A stretch of 64,000 bases of DNA from Thermothielavioides terrestris NRRL 8126 (Eukaryota; Ascomycota; Sordariomycetes; Sordariales; Chaetomiaceae): positions 4,154,001 to 4,218,000 of the forward strand of contig NC_016460.1 in the NCBI RefSeq assembly GCF_000226115.1, given 5' to 3'. Position numbers and translations under genes: made by a program. Positions 52,957 to 63,516 of this stretch are shown here, piece by piece. Every line of letters starts with the position of its first letter. Within the stretch, counting starts at the first letter, position 1. The notes beneath the pieces were generated by a model. That model was not told the DNA's origin. It was given only the letters and a program-made list of their open reading frames with translations, and ran no database searches.

Positions 52957-53785
52957 ATGAAGTTCCTCTTCGTTGGTTCACTCCTGGTAACGGGCGTCTC
53001 CGCCATCCCCACGCCGGCGCCGGCCCCTGTAAGTCACAACCCCCGAGCTAGAGAGAGTTCTAACCTCGGACCGGGATGGCTCATACAAAACACACAGCCG
53101 GGAATTCCCTCTGCCTCCACGGCAAAAACGCAACTTGCTGCCCTGACTGTCCAGGTTTCCTACGACGACGGCCAATATGAGCGGTCTCTCTTTCATACCT
53201 GGACCACCGTCAACGGCACCTGCGACACTCGGTATTGATGATCCACTGCGCCATTGCCACCGTCATCCAAGAAAAGCTAGCTGACATGTACCGGTGCATA
53301 TCAGTGAATTCGTCTTGAAGCGGGATGGCACCAACGTCGTGACCAACAGCGCCTGCACCGCCACGTCGGGGACCTGGTTCTCACCCTACGACGGGGCGAC
53401 CTGGACCGCCGCGTCCGACCTCGACATCGACCACATGGTCCCGCTGAAGAACGCCTGGATTGTAAGGGCTTCTACTAAACCATGCCTGCTCGGTGTCCGC
53501 GAGAGACGCTGACTTCTCTTCCTATCCCCGCAGTCCGGCGCTAACACCTGGTCGACCGCCATGCGCACCCAGTTCGCCAACGACATTGACAACCCCCAGC
53601 TGTGGGCGGTCACAGACAATGTCAACGAGAGCAAGGGCGACCAGTCGCCCGACGAATGGAAGCCTCCCCTTGCGTCCTTTCACTGCACATACGCCAAGAG
53701 CTGGGTGGCGGTCAAGTACGCGTACGACTTGAGCATCACGTCGGCTGAGAAGTCGGCTTTGACTAGCATGCTGGACACTTGCTGA
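52957..53785 (+). CDS. Secreted HNH/DUF1524-type nuclease-like protein
   Basis: Four exons, 52957-53028, 53098-53231, 53305-53461 and 53534-53785, 204 residues. Introns are 69-73 nt, each with a clear branch site and fitting phase. The signal peptide is MKFLFVGSLLVTGVSAIPTP. The DUF1524 hallmark SDLDIDHMVPLKNAW gives catalytic His112 with Asp111, followed by NDIDNPQLWAV and a C-terminal SFHCTYAKSWVAVK. The family is related to GmrSD-like HNH endonucleases. Secreted fungal members are thought to degrade extracellular nucleic acid, but biochemical proof is limited. Three Cys pairs are possible. The first intron is a multiple of three without a stop, so retention would still give an open frame. 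Confidence 0.9.
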
Positions 53786-54124
53786 GGCGCGCGCAAGGTC
53801 GCGGGAACTGGCAACTTCTGTTCTCCTCGCGTGGAGAGGACCTAGGGCTCGAGGGTGCGTTGTTCTCTCGAAAGATCATGGTAATAGGGTGGACTAGGCT
53901 AGATAGAAGTGGGAAGCATCAAAGTTGTTGTCCCGTCTTTGCCGAGTTTAGACAACATCCCCCGATAAACATCGGTTGAGGCTTGTCACGAAAACTCCAA
54001 CTGAGGCAGCCATAAACCAGAGTCGCGACCGGCTGTCAAGACAAGCAGTTTTGATAGGGCAGCATATCGCTGGAATTGATCTCTGTCAGTTCACTGGCCA
54101 AGCTCAGCTGCGTTTTCTGAGCAC
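53786..54124. other. Convergent 3' flanks
   Basis: About 340 bases between the nuclease and the F-box gene; nothing recognised. Confidence 0.6.
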
Positions 54125-56438
54125 TTAGCACGGGCACACCGGCATATCTGGCTTTCCCATGAAGCCAGCCACGAGCCCAATGATATACTCGCCTGCCGGT
54201 GCGTGTTGGGATTTCCATCCCTTTCCGTTATCCTGACCGACGGTCAGCTCGTGGCCCTTGCTTGTTCTGATCTAAACCACACTTTCGAGTCAGCCGCATC
54301 TTTTCTGGAGCGAGGAGAGCAACGTGTCAAAAACGGGGTACTCACCCTGATCGCCAGAACGTGCCCCCGGAGAGACAGTGAGAGCCGTGAAGACGCCAAG
54401 ACGAGTCTCCCAGTCGGGGTAGAACCGATCCAGCATGCACAGAACGACACTGGTGATTACCTTGAGCCAGCATACGTTAGGTTCGAGTCCAATCTCAGGA
54501 TGGGCGGACAGGCCTGCACCTAACTTACCTTGAGGGAAACTATGCCAGGCGATGCCGTCGGAGACTTGTTGGGATCCGCGGTCTCAATAAACAGCTGGAT
54601 CTCGGTAATTCGGAGGCCGGCCGTGATGCGCAGCGCTGACTTGGTGACGTCAGGGTTTACCTCGCCATCGAGCCCAAAAACACGCCTCTGCTTGCAGATT
54701 ATGGCGCACAGGCCGACGAGTCGGTGATTCTTCCCCCAGAAGAATTCGAGATTCATCGGCCAGCTGTCCAGCTCGTCCACCGAGTGCGCAAAGAAAGTTT
54801 TTCGAGAGGCTGAGGGATCGCATCCTGGCTTATTGTCTGATTCGATAGCCATATGGCGGCAGAAGGTGGCCTCAACCATCCTGCTATCGGGCTCGCCCAA
54901 GGGCTTCGCATGAAGATGACGGAAGTAAGGTAGGGCCAGCTGCTCACACACGCCCCAGATGCGCCTTCTGTTTGCGAGGGCAAGGAAAGGCCCGTCTAGG
55001 CCGTACCTCGGCAGAGTAGCGTGGTCCAGCCACAGGTACTGAGCCCTGTAATTGAGCTCGTGGTCTCCTCCCTGCGTGTAGTCTTCGAGCAGCGGCCAGA
55101 GTTCTGTCAGCCACGGCATATCCTGCTTGAGGAACCGCTTCCAGAATTGGTTCGAGCGAGTCGCGAGAAACGCAATCCATGATGCCTTCAGGACAGCCAG
55201 TAGATCGTGGCCCGGAAGGAAGCGGAAGATGTATTGCAGGATCTCGACGGGCAGCCGGGAGAAAGGATCCCGCACCTGGGGTTGCCGTGGGATAACAGAC
55301 CCCAGGCTATCCGGTCCGATTCCAAATCCATGCTCGATGATGCAACGCCTCAGAGTCTTGGCAAGTTCGGCCGTGGGGGCAGGGTCTGTTACAGAGAACT
55401 GCGAGACACCTCAGAGTCGTGAGTGGCTTTTGGCAGAAGCTGGCGGGACAAGCAATGACGGGAACGCACCTCTTCGCCTGGAATTGACCGCCAACGACGG
55501 TCTCGTCCTTCAACGTTGCCGTAATCGAGATTCAAACACTGGCCAATGGGCCATTTCTTGGAAACGTCGTGGAGTCCGGACATGGCATCGTAAAGTGCGT
55601 CCTTGTTAAGGTTGGCGGCGTCCGTGCTGCCCGTTAGAACTTGGGTGAGGATGTCAAGGCATCCGTGGTGGAAGGGAAAGGCCGGATTGTCGCTGTTTCT
55701 GAGGTAGTTGCGAAAACTACACGTTGCGCATGAGTCAGTGAGCGGAAGGAAGCCACGGGGGCGATATTGCTAAAAGTACCAGGAATAGATCCTTGTTCGA
55801 GAACCTGCAGTCACTGGTGGTTCATTTGCATCTCAAGGACGGGTCAACACACACGACCTGAATGCGGCGAGGGCACGGACAACATACCGGTGCCTGGGAA
55901 AGCCTCCATCCAGCCCTGTACAGAGAATCAGAAACCGGGTTCGCGTTGGCACTGCAGAAGGAGTGCCGAGAGGACACACTCACCGAATTGCAACGCATCG
56001 ACCAGCCGGAAATAAAGGCCCTGAGTCAAGAACGTTTAATTAAACGTGAAAACTCGCCGGCCAGGAAGTCCGCTGCCAAAACAGCACTTACTTAGACTCG
56101 CCATTCACCTCTAAGTTGAGGCCCAGACAGCAAATCTCTTGGAGCCATGCTAGACCCTGCCTGCTGATGAGTCCCGGGTCGTAGGATTTGCCTTCGTGGC
56201 CCGCAAACCACTCCTCCTCCCCTTCCGCGCTCTCCTCGTGCTCCTCGTCATGCACGTCATCTTCTTTGTCCTTGCGCTGCGAACCCCTTCCATCATGCGA
56301 ATCGATTCGCTTCAAAGCGTCTCGCTTCCGGGCGACGATTTCGCGTCGCCGTCGCAGATGGCTGGGCGCGGTCGAGCCGATCTTGACCTCATTGAGAGGG
56401 CCGCCGCAGATGGCGCAGTATGTATCAAAGTCGCTCAT
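54125..56438 (-). CDS. F-box protein, eight exons
   Basis: Exons 56438-56092, 56020-55984, 55915-55888, 55804-55780, 55716-55470, 55398-54529, 54449-54346 and 54266-54125 sum to 600 codons (599 aa), with all phases consistent. The N-terminus has a CAICGGPL zinc-binding-like pair and a charged region. KAFISG and a segment ending in FPFHHGCLDILTQVL match a fungal F-box family of unknown role. RWRSIPGEE-FSVTDP fixes one junction. The F-box (DPFSRLPVEILQYIFRFLPGHDLLAVLKAS) lies near residues 270-300. The C-terminal half ends WKSQHAPAGEYIIGLVAG. F-box proteins recruit substrates to SCF ubiquitin ligases; the target is unknown. Three consecutive exons are only 37, 28 and 25 nt, so these are the least certain part. 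Confidence 0.82.
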
Positions 56439-57369
56439 GGTGAGCAATGTTGAGTCGTTACCGGCTACTTGTCATCGGTTGGTTTGGTTGCGGATCGGCT
56501 GCGGAAACTGGAACGAAAGACCCGCCAAGAAGGAATTCAAGAATGGTGGGAATAATGGGGTGCCGGAACTCGCAATCTCAGCTCTGGATTCGAGTTAGTG
56601 ATCAAGTAGCCAGCACTGTTCATCACAAGAGATAAGTCGCGTAGTCAGCTGAAGCGGCGGGCGAAAGTTTGGCCCGAGAGAGAGGTAGGTGGTGGTTGTT
56701 TTTCGGAGGTGAACCTTCAAGAAGTGGAGGATGCTCTCGCCCACGGCCACTTGGTACCTAACTAAAAAACGGGCAGGCACCACCAACTGGCAACGAGCAG
56801 GCACGGAAACCTGGAACTGGTGCCAAAAGAGTTGGCCTACCGCCTCAGGCATCTGAGGTAAGGTACCAGGGCAATAAGGTCAGGTCGGGTGTTTCTTGCC
56901 AATCAGAACCACTGTAATTTGAAAAGCGGTAAGGGACCTGGATGCTTTTCACTGCTGCGGAAAACGAAGTTGAACGAGTTGGACATCGCAGGTTTGCGGC
57001 TCTTTTAGGTTTGGCAATTACAACTCCCGGATTGACAGTCACCGTACGTTCGAAAGCACCGTTCTCATGAAGTGTTTCCCGTGTGTGTTCGATGCTCTTG
57101 GAGCCTCTGAGCAGCTGCAGCACCAACCTTTTTCTACTCCTCTCTCTGGCCGCGCTTCTCCGTCGCGCGGCACCTCGCGATTACAGGGCGTCGTGCAGCG
57201 GAGCTGTGTTGAAGTGGTGAAGCAGCGGGAACGAGAGCTACCTCTTGTCTCGGCAGGGGCCTTCTTGGTTTTTCGATCCCTCGTTGAACTGATTACGACG
57301 GTCCAAATAAGTGAAGGGTGGTCTTGGCGGAACTAGGAAAGCCCTCTTCCTTAGAAGGTCTGTATGTTT
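56439..57369. other. Intergenic, 0.9 kb
   Basis: Promoter of the F-box gene and left flank of the GH43 remnant. No gene found. Confidence 0.6.
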
Positions 57370-57935
57370 CAGTCAAGGCTCCGCACTGATGCCTCGGGCT
57401 GGTGCTCAGCATGGCGACGGTGACGGGGGGACTGTTCGCCGCGAGGAACACGCTGATGCACAGGATCCTGGTCCGAACTCGAGCGGGACGTTCCGGCTGG
57501 ACGTCAGCAAGATGGCCGAGGGCGACAGGGCAGGAGCGGTGCTCTTCCGCGACCGGTCTGCGTGCATCGGCGTGGAAGCAGGACGGCAAAGAGCAGATTG
57601 TGCTTGTCACCGAGATGGCGCTGACCACCTCGACCTGGAATACGTCGCCGACGGGATCGGCTGTCGCGAACGGGCCGATGGTTAGCAACACGTAGAATGC
57701 CTGGCTGCGGATCGAGGCGGACGTCACGCCGGCGTTTGGGCACCAACACGGCACAGACCGCCTCGGTCTCGTACAATCTCGATAGAGGCAAGACAGAGGA
57801 AGTGGTGAAGCTGGGGCAGCCGCCGCATTGGCCAACACGTGGCAATGCTTCATGGCGTACCACTTTGGTATGCTTAACTTTGCCACCGAGCAGCTCGGGG
57901 GTCGAGGTCACCGTGAGGGGCTTTGAGATGCAGCC
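57370..57935 (+). pseudogene. Glycoside hydrolase family 43 C-terminal remnant
   Basis: Fragments in three frames follow the order of the C-terminal beta-sandwich of GH43 beta-xylosidase/arabinosidase enzymes: GGLFAARNTLMHRI, then (shifted) FRLDVSKMAEGDRAGAVLF, then VTEMALTTSTWNTSPTGS, a TAG at the end of that block, NAWLRIEADVTP, (shifted) TASVSYNLDRG, LANTWQCFMAYHFGMLNFATEQLGG and (shifted) VEVTVRGFEM. At least three frameshifts and one stop are needed. The catalytic five-bladed propeller is not found upstream. This is a clear relic of a plant-cell-wall enzyme gene. Confidence 0.65.
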
Positions 57936-58345
57936 GCTGAGAGCTTACAGCGTAGATCATGGATCCCGTGACTGAAGCTGCTGGCCATCAAACGAGGGCG
58001 AATCGGGCTGTGTGACGGATAATCCGCCTTGGGCCAGTGATGAATGAAGAATAAATGGGACCATGCGGTGATAGTGGTGCCACCCCCGCCTGTGTGGTCA
58101 CCGGGGGGGTCAGATGTCCATGGGGTGACATCTTCGATCTCGGACGCGCCCCCTTTCTCCGCGTATATATTGCCCAATGCGATCCCGATGAGAGCTCAAG
58201 ATTTATAGGCTCCTTTGCAAATTCTTCTGGGTTTCTTTGCCAATTGCCCGTGATTATCTTTATTGTTCGCCTCCACCTTCACCCCAATTGCTGTCCTCCC
58301 ACCAAACCCTGAACAAGACATTGACGCCATCCCAACAGTACCGCG
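57936..58345. other. Upstream region with TATA-like box
   Basis: TATATAT at 58164-58170 lies about 175 bases upstream of the possible start at 58346. Otherwise nothing recognised. Confidence 0.5.
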
Positions 58346-59149
58346 ATGGATCCGGACTCCGATCCGGCCAGCCCGGGGCCGTCAAGCATCTCTCTCGGCG
58401 ACAATCCGCATTTCTCAACTTCAACTGACTTGACCAGTCCACGCAGGGCACACGACAAAAACCGAAGCAACCCGATCCGGACAGGGACCGACGCTGGACC
58501 AGTGTTGTCATCGTCGTCCGGTAAGTTTCGGCGCGGTCGCTAACTCGAGCTGACACGCAGGTTGCAGTGGACATGCCGGAACGGTAGGTCGTGCTGTGCA
58601 GATCTGCTTCGCCCACCCAGTGACGAGTGTCGCCCATCGCCGTCGCCATCACCGTACGGTCGCGTATCAAGTGTCCGACATCTCTTTGTTCGCCTTTTCT
58701 GTCCGTTTGCCTTCTTCAGTATCCATCCCTCTTCGTCGTATCGCATCCATCCTATTCCTCCCAATCGGCCAAGTCAAGTCTCCACACCCTCCACTGGTCT
58801 CGCATCGCAAAGTCCTGTCGCGTTCCCATCTTCCACACCGTCCGCCAGTTCCACCCTTGAAGGACTCCAAAGACACCTACCCACCCCGTTGTGTGATCAC
58901 ACCGGCACCAGTGCCGCATCCGGTACGCCCTGCCAGGCTCACTCTCGAACCCGGTTCCCCTCGAACCACGGATGCTCAACGCTCTGGAGCAGCTCCGTCG
59001 AGGATTCACGCTCGTCCACGCACCCGCGCCGTGCGCAAGTACCGTACCGCACCATTCGCTCCAAGCATCTCGCGATTATTTTTCCATTCAGGCCGCCATT
59101 CTTAAGGTCTCAAAGCGGAGAACCTGAGATTGCGGGGGAAAGGAGGTAG
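58346..59149 (+). CDS. Hypothetical Ser/Pro-rich protein (structure uncertain)
   Basis: Begins MDPDSDPASPGPSSISLGDN at 58346, 175 bases downstream of a TATA-like box. A first intron (58520 to about 58560, donor GTAAGT, branch GCTAAC or GCTGAC, acceptor CGCAG) leads to CSGHAGT, after which another donor (GTAGGT) may occur. Downstream, two overlapping Pro/Ser/Arg-rich frames stay open to about 59,105-59,149, and I cannot tell which, if either, is used. No domain is visible and the protein would be disordered. The promoter-like setting and N-terminus are the only support. Confidence 0.3.
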
Positions 59150-59536
59150 GAGTTGAGGTTGGTGAAAGGGACGCCTGTATGTTCCGAGTGTGGGTTGTGA
59201 CGTGTGTGCTGGGGGACGATTGAACTTGGTGGGAAGGAGAGTGGCTGGGCTGTTGTGCTGGCTGGCTCGGTGCATGGATCCGGAAGGGAGGGGGCGAGAG
59301 TAGGGGGCTGATGGAGAACTGTATTCCGTACTTGCGGTGATTCTGCTGCGGTTGGTTGGGGACAGGGTAGGTTGTGTATCTGGCCTTGATAGGCAGCAGG
59401 GAATTGAAGTCGTGGCAACAGTGATATGGGCCGCCGGAATCCATTATGAAGCAGCGCCGACGATTCTAAAAACAGGTATTGAGCATAAAAGGCCGACAAT
59501 GCCATTCGTATTCAAGACGCCGGTCCCTGGATTCCC
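59150..59536. other. Spacer before rrb1 3' end
   Basis: No feature supported. Confidence 0.6.
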
Positions 59537-61042
59537 CTATACGCTGATGGTCCTGAACACACTGAACTCCTCGCCCGTGGCCACCAGCACACCCGGTATC
59601 TGGGGGTGCCAGTGCACCTCCTTGGCCAGGTTCTGGTAGTGCACAAACAGCAGCTGCGGCGGCACGTCCTGCACGCCCGCGGTATCCCTGCTCTCCTCGT
59701 CGTCCAGCTCGACCGCCAGATCCCACAGCGACACCGTGTTGTCGCCCGCCGAGACGGCGACGATGCTGTCGTCGGTCGGGTGCCACTCGACGCTGGTGAT
59801 CTGCTCCTTGTGGAAGTTGAAGCTCGCAACGGGGCTCGGCCGCTGGACCGCCGCCGACGCCGCAGCCGCACTCCCGCCCGCGCTCGGCTTCCACTGCCGC
59901 AGGTCCCAGACGGCCCAGACGCCGGCGTCGTCGCCCGACGCGAGCAGGTGGGTGGTCTGCCGCGACCACGACATGACGTTGACGTCCACGTCGCTCACCT
60001 GCATCGTCAGCGCCGGCTTGCGGGCCTTGGACCGCACGTCCCACACGCGGATGGTGCCGTCGCTCGAGGCGGACGCGAAGACGGACGCCTCGGACGGGCT
60101 CCACTGGATCTCCTCGACGCTGGAGGTGTGGCCCTGGAAGGCCCGCGTGTCGGTGACGAAGCCGCCGCCGTCGGTGCGCGTTGTCACGTAGATCAGGCCG
60201 TCGTTGTCGCCCGTCAGGAGCTTCCCGGCGGCATGCAGGGGCGACCAGTCGACTGCATAGCCCTCCGACTTGTGGGCGCGGATGGTGCAGAGCGGCTTGT
60301 TTTGTTGCGGCGTGACGATGGTGCCGGGAGTGTCGAATGAGGAGAGGTGCGGTGTGATGTCGTGGATGAAGACGTTGGTCGACTCGGTCATGGTCGCCGT
60401 GAGAGTGGTGGGGGGTCTGGCGGGGTCTTGGGAGGGTGTTTGGTGCGCTCGTATCCGGTTTGTGGTCGTGTTGAGCGGGATACTCTTGTGCTCGAGGATG
60501 GGATCCGCGTCCTCGTCGTCGGACTCGTCGTCGCTCGATTCCTCATCGTCGTCGCCCTGCATCTTGCTGAGGCCGCTGAACTTCATGACCATGATGGAGT
60601 TGTCGCTGGCCTTGGCGCTGTCGGCCTGCGTGCCAGCCACGGTGTACATGGTGGCGGGATACACGCTGCGGTTGTCGCCCAGGCCGTCGCGGATGATGTC
60701 GAACGACAGACATGGCCACGGTGTGCTCAGGTTGTGCAGCATGCGGTATGTGGTCGGGTCGGGCGCGAGCGTCTGGCCGGGCTCGAGCTTCGTGCGGCCG
60801 ACGATGAAGGTGCCGGGACCGGCTTGGTCGACGTCCATGGCCTCCTCGGCTTCCCGTTCTGCATCTGGTCGCCCGTCCACGCCGGCCTCGATGATCTCGT
60901 CCTCGCTCTCAAACTCGTCCTCGAATTCGTCCTCGAACTCGCCCATATCGTTGTGCTTGTCGTCGACGTCCATGGCGTCCGGCCGCTCGCCAGCCTTGAG
61001 CGGGCCGGCGGCGGCCTCTTCGTCGGCCGTGCGCTTGACCAT
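59537..61042 (-). CDS. rrb1: Ribosome assembly WD40 protein Rrb1 (GRWD1)
   Basis: Single exon, 501 residues from ATG 61040-61042 (MVKRTADEEA). The open frame extends 28 codons further, but MVKR matches the family start. An acidic N-terminal region (DEFEDEFESEDE and a later DDDEESSDDESDDED stretch) suits binding of basic ribosomal protein. The CAF1C/H4-binding type segment (TTYRMLHNLSTPWPCLSFDII) and WD repeats (EGYAVDWSP, GHTSSVEEIQWSP, SDGTIRVWDVRS, ASGDDAGVWAVWDLRQW, EQITSVEWHP, DNTVSLWDLAVE) follow, ending in the characteristic KEVHWHPQIPGVLVATG. Rrb1 is the dedicated chaperone of uL3 (Rpl3) during 60S assembly in the nucleus/nucleolus and is essential in yeast. Confidence 0.95.
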   Translation of the reverse strand: MVKRTADEEAAAGPLKAGERPDAMDVDDKHNDMGEFEDEFEDEFESEDEIIEAGVDGRPDAEREAEEAMDVDQAGPGTFIVGRTKLEPGQTLAPDPTTYRMLHNLSTPWPCLSFDIIRDGLGDNRSVYPATMYTVAGTQADSAKASDNSIMVMKFSGLSKMQGDDDEESSDDESDDEDADPILEHKSIPLNTTTNRIRAHQTPSQDPARPPTTLTATMTESTNVFIHDITPHLSSFDTPGTIVTPQQNKPLCTIRAHKSEGYAVDWSPLHAAGKLLTGDNDGLIYVTTRTDGGGFVTDTRAFQGHTSSVEEIQWSPSEASVFASASSDGTIRVWDVRSKARKPALTMQVSDVDVNVMSWSRQTTHLLASGDDAGVWAVWDLRQWKPSAGGSAAAASAAVQRPSPVASFNFHKEQITSVEWHPTDDSIVAVSAGDNTVSLWDLAVELDDEESRDTAGVQDVPPQLLFVHYQNLAKEVHWHPQIPGVLVATGEEFSVFRTISV

Positions 61043-61710
61043 TCTATGTTGGAGTTGGGTGTTTATAGCAATGACAGAATCGTTCGAAACCCGAGTCGGC
61101 GAGGCGGCCGCCAGTCTGGGTTCCAAAATTCAGATAAATTTTGGAACTTTTTTAGTGGGGCCATTCTTATCACCCCGCATTTTGGCGGGGCCTGGCACAG
61201 TATGTCTTGGTTATCGACATCACCCATTTCTTACTGTGCCGGTTTCTCTTCTCGACTGGCTCCGAGAATCCGCCATTGCTTCCCAACCATCTCTCTAGCG
61301 GTCTCCCTTGGACTCAAAGGGTGCAATGAGGCTCTTTTGTTTCCGTGCTAATTTGAATCTCCATAGCAATGCCGCTCCCGATCGGTAAACGCAAGACCGC
61401 AGGATGAGCGGTGCAACGGCGGAATTGGGCCGTTGATCGTGAATCCATTGGCTGGGGAGAGAGCTCGGAGCCATCGTGCCGCAACCCCAATTGGGTGTTC
61501 ACACGCCCATGGTCTGCGAGAGGTTCTGGCCATGTTATGCCGTGGCATTTATCCACCAGCGCCGCTTCGCGCTTGCCGCTCCTTGTGCCTGCCTCAGCAA
61601 CTGCAATTGATGGCCGAATGAGGCTCTGCGGCGTGATACCGCGCCTATCGACGTCTGTCCTCTGACCCTTCACAGCGGTTTCCCGTCGTGTTGCTAGGCC
61701 GGGGGTCATA
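61043..61710. other. Divergent promoter region between rrb1 and the membrane glycosyltransferase-like gene
   Basis: Shared 668-base upstream region. No further feature recognised. Confidence 0.6.
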
Positions 61711-63075
61711 ATGGGGCCTCGCGTCCCTCGCACGCCGGGTTTCCAGGCCCGGCCCCGCGGGGTCCTGCTTACCGTCTGCCTCATCAGCCTGGTAACCATC
61801 TGGCTGTGCAGGCTACCCAAGATGTGTCTGTACGGCGAGGGCATCGCACACTTGCAGCCGCAGTCCGCACCCCAAGCGCTCAACCGCATCGACCTCTCCA
61901 AAGCCGATTCCCCGTTCGTCAGCTGGCCGCTGCAGCGCGTGTGTGAGGAGACCACCACGTGGACCTCCGGTGTCGTGTTCGTCTGTGACAACAACTCGGG
62001 CGGCATCGGTAACATCAGGAACTACATCTTGACTTGTCTTCGCTACGCCATCGACGCCGGCGCAACCGGTGTCGTGCTGCCGCAAATTACCACCCGCTCC
62101 GAGAAGGACCTCTCCAACATCAGGATGGGCCGCCAAGGATTCGACTACTTCTTCGACGAGGTCCACTTCCGCCAGGGCCTGCAGACCGCCTGCCCCCAGA
62201 TTACCCTCTACAACTCGACCGACGATATCCCCCACGCCCCGGTGCCCTTCAAGGCCGAGCAGATCACCCCGCGAGACTTCGGCCGCCGGGGCGGCTGCGA
62301 CAACCGGGAGCTCAACAAGCATACGGGCCGGTTCGCACAGCAGTTCTGGGCACACATCAACCGCACAGCCGAGGAATACAAGCGGCCGCCGCCCAGCATA
62401 AACCACCCGCGCATCATCCGCTTCAATTGGGGCGTGCAGTGGGACTGGCCCGTGTTCCGCGACGGGCCCGAGTTTGTCGCAACCTTCGGCGGCCTGCTCC
62501 GGTTCCGGCAGGACATACTGGACCTGGGAGAGAAGACGGCCGCCCACATGAGGCAGTTTGCTTTGGCACACGGAGGCACTCGTTCTTTCGCCGGGTTTCA
62601 CCTCCGCACCGAGAGCGACGCGCTCAGCAGGTGGCCCAAATTCGACGAGCAGAGCGGCGCCTACCTCGAGAAGGCGTCGGGGATGACCTTCAAAGCCGCC
62701 TACCTTGCGACGGGGAACAAGACCGAGGCGCAGAAGTTGACCGCCGCGGCATCTGAGCGGCACGGCATCGCCGTCGTCACCAAGCACCAGCTGCTGGCGG
62801 GCCACCCAGAAGAGCTCGCGGCGCTGGAGGCGCTCACCTGGGACCAGCAGGCCCTGATCGACTTCGTCGTGCTGTTGGAGTGTGACTACTTCTTCGGCGT
62901 CAGCCCCAGCTCCTTCAGCATGAACGTCGCGCTGAAGCGCCATCTCTGGGCTGAAGGGCTGTATACGCGGCCGTGGAGGATCGGCGGCGACGGCGATGGA
63001 AGGAGCTGGCTTGTGGGGAAGTACGAGCACTATTGGGAGGATTGGCTGTTCATGTTTGAGTCTCTGTGGCCTTGA
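61711..63075 (+). CDS. Type II membrane protein, O-fucosyltransferase-like
   Basis: Single exon, 454 residues. A short basic cytosolic tail precedes one membrane anchor (about residues 19-33, VLLTVCLISLVTIWL), typical of Golgi glycosyltransferases. The luminal part begins with FVCDNNSGGIGNIRNYILTCLRYA and VVLPQI, resembling the first Rossmann segment (SGG...R) of the GDP-fucose protein O-fucosyltransferase fold. FAGFHLRTESDA corresponds to the LRxExD loop region, and the late DFVVLLECDYFFGVSPSSFSMNVA is the conserved acceptor/donor pocket block of such enzymes. A few NxT/S sites are present. This fungal group is uncharacterised, so the donor sugar and acceptor are unknown. Confidence 0.8.
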   Translation: MGPRVPRTPGFQARPRGVLLTVCLISLVTIWLCRLPKMCLYGEGIAHLQPQSAPQALNRIDLSKADSPFVSWPLQRVCEETTTWTSGVVFVCDNNSGGIGNIRNYILTCLRYAIDAGATGVVLPQITTRSEKDLSNIRMGRQGFDYFFDEVHFRQGLQTACPQITLYNSTDDIPHAPVPFKAEQITPRDFGRRGGCDNRELNKHTGRFAQQFWAHINRTAEEYKRPPPSINHPRIIRFNWGVQWDWPVFRDGPEFVATFGGLLRFRQDILDLGEKTAAHMRQFALAHGGTRSFAGFHLRTESDALSRWPKFDEQSGAYLEKASGMTFKAAYLATGNKTEAQKLTAAASERHGIAVVTKHQLLAGHPEELAALEALTWDQQALIDFVVLLECDYFFGVSPSSFSMNVALKRHLWAEGLYTRPWRIGGDGDGRSWLVGKYEHYWEDWLFMFESLWP

Positions 63076-63516
63076 TGCGCTAGGTTTTATTGTTGTTCAC
63101 CATTCATGATGGCCGCTACCACGCCAACTTCTCTGCCTACGCAGCATCGAAAGTTCACATTTCAGCACACATGGTCAACTCATCGCCTCCTCCACCGGTT
63201 TACCATGGGCCCAAGCCGCCGACACCCTCAGCAAAGTTCAACGGCCCTCGGACCTTTCCCTTGATGGCCACAAAGTCATGCAGCACGCAGAGTAGAGGTC
63301 AACTACTTATCAATCCAGAGTCCGCAATACTAGAGAGTATTCATTTCCCGGGCAGTAGAAGGAGTGGCAGAAGATAGTAGTGTGTTTGAAGGCCCGTGCC
63401 GCTGGCCTGGCAGGCAGAATAGTTCTCGTTATCTGGCCGCAAAACAACAAAGACAGTGAACAAGTGCTTCGCAGCTGCCCAGTCCCCTCCGCAGCCACAA
63501 TCTGAGCAACACTGTC
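63076..63516. other. Convergent 3' flanks
   Basis: Spacer of about 440 bases. No feature recognised. Confidence 0.6.
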
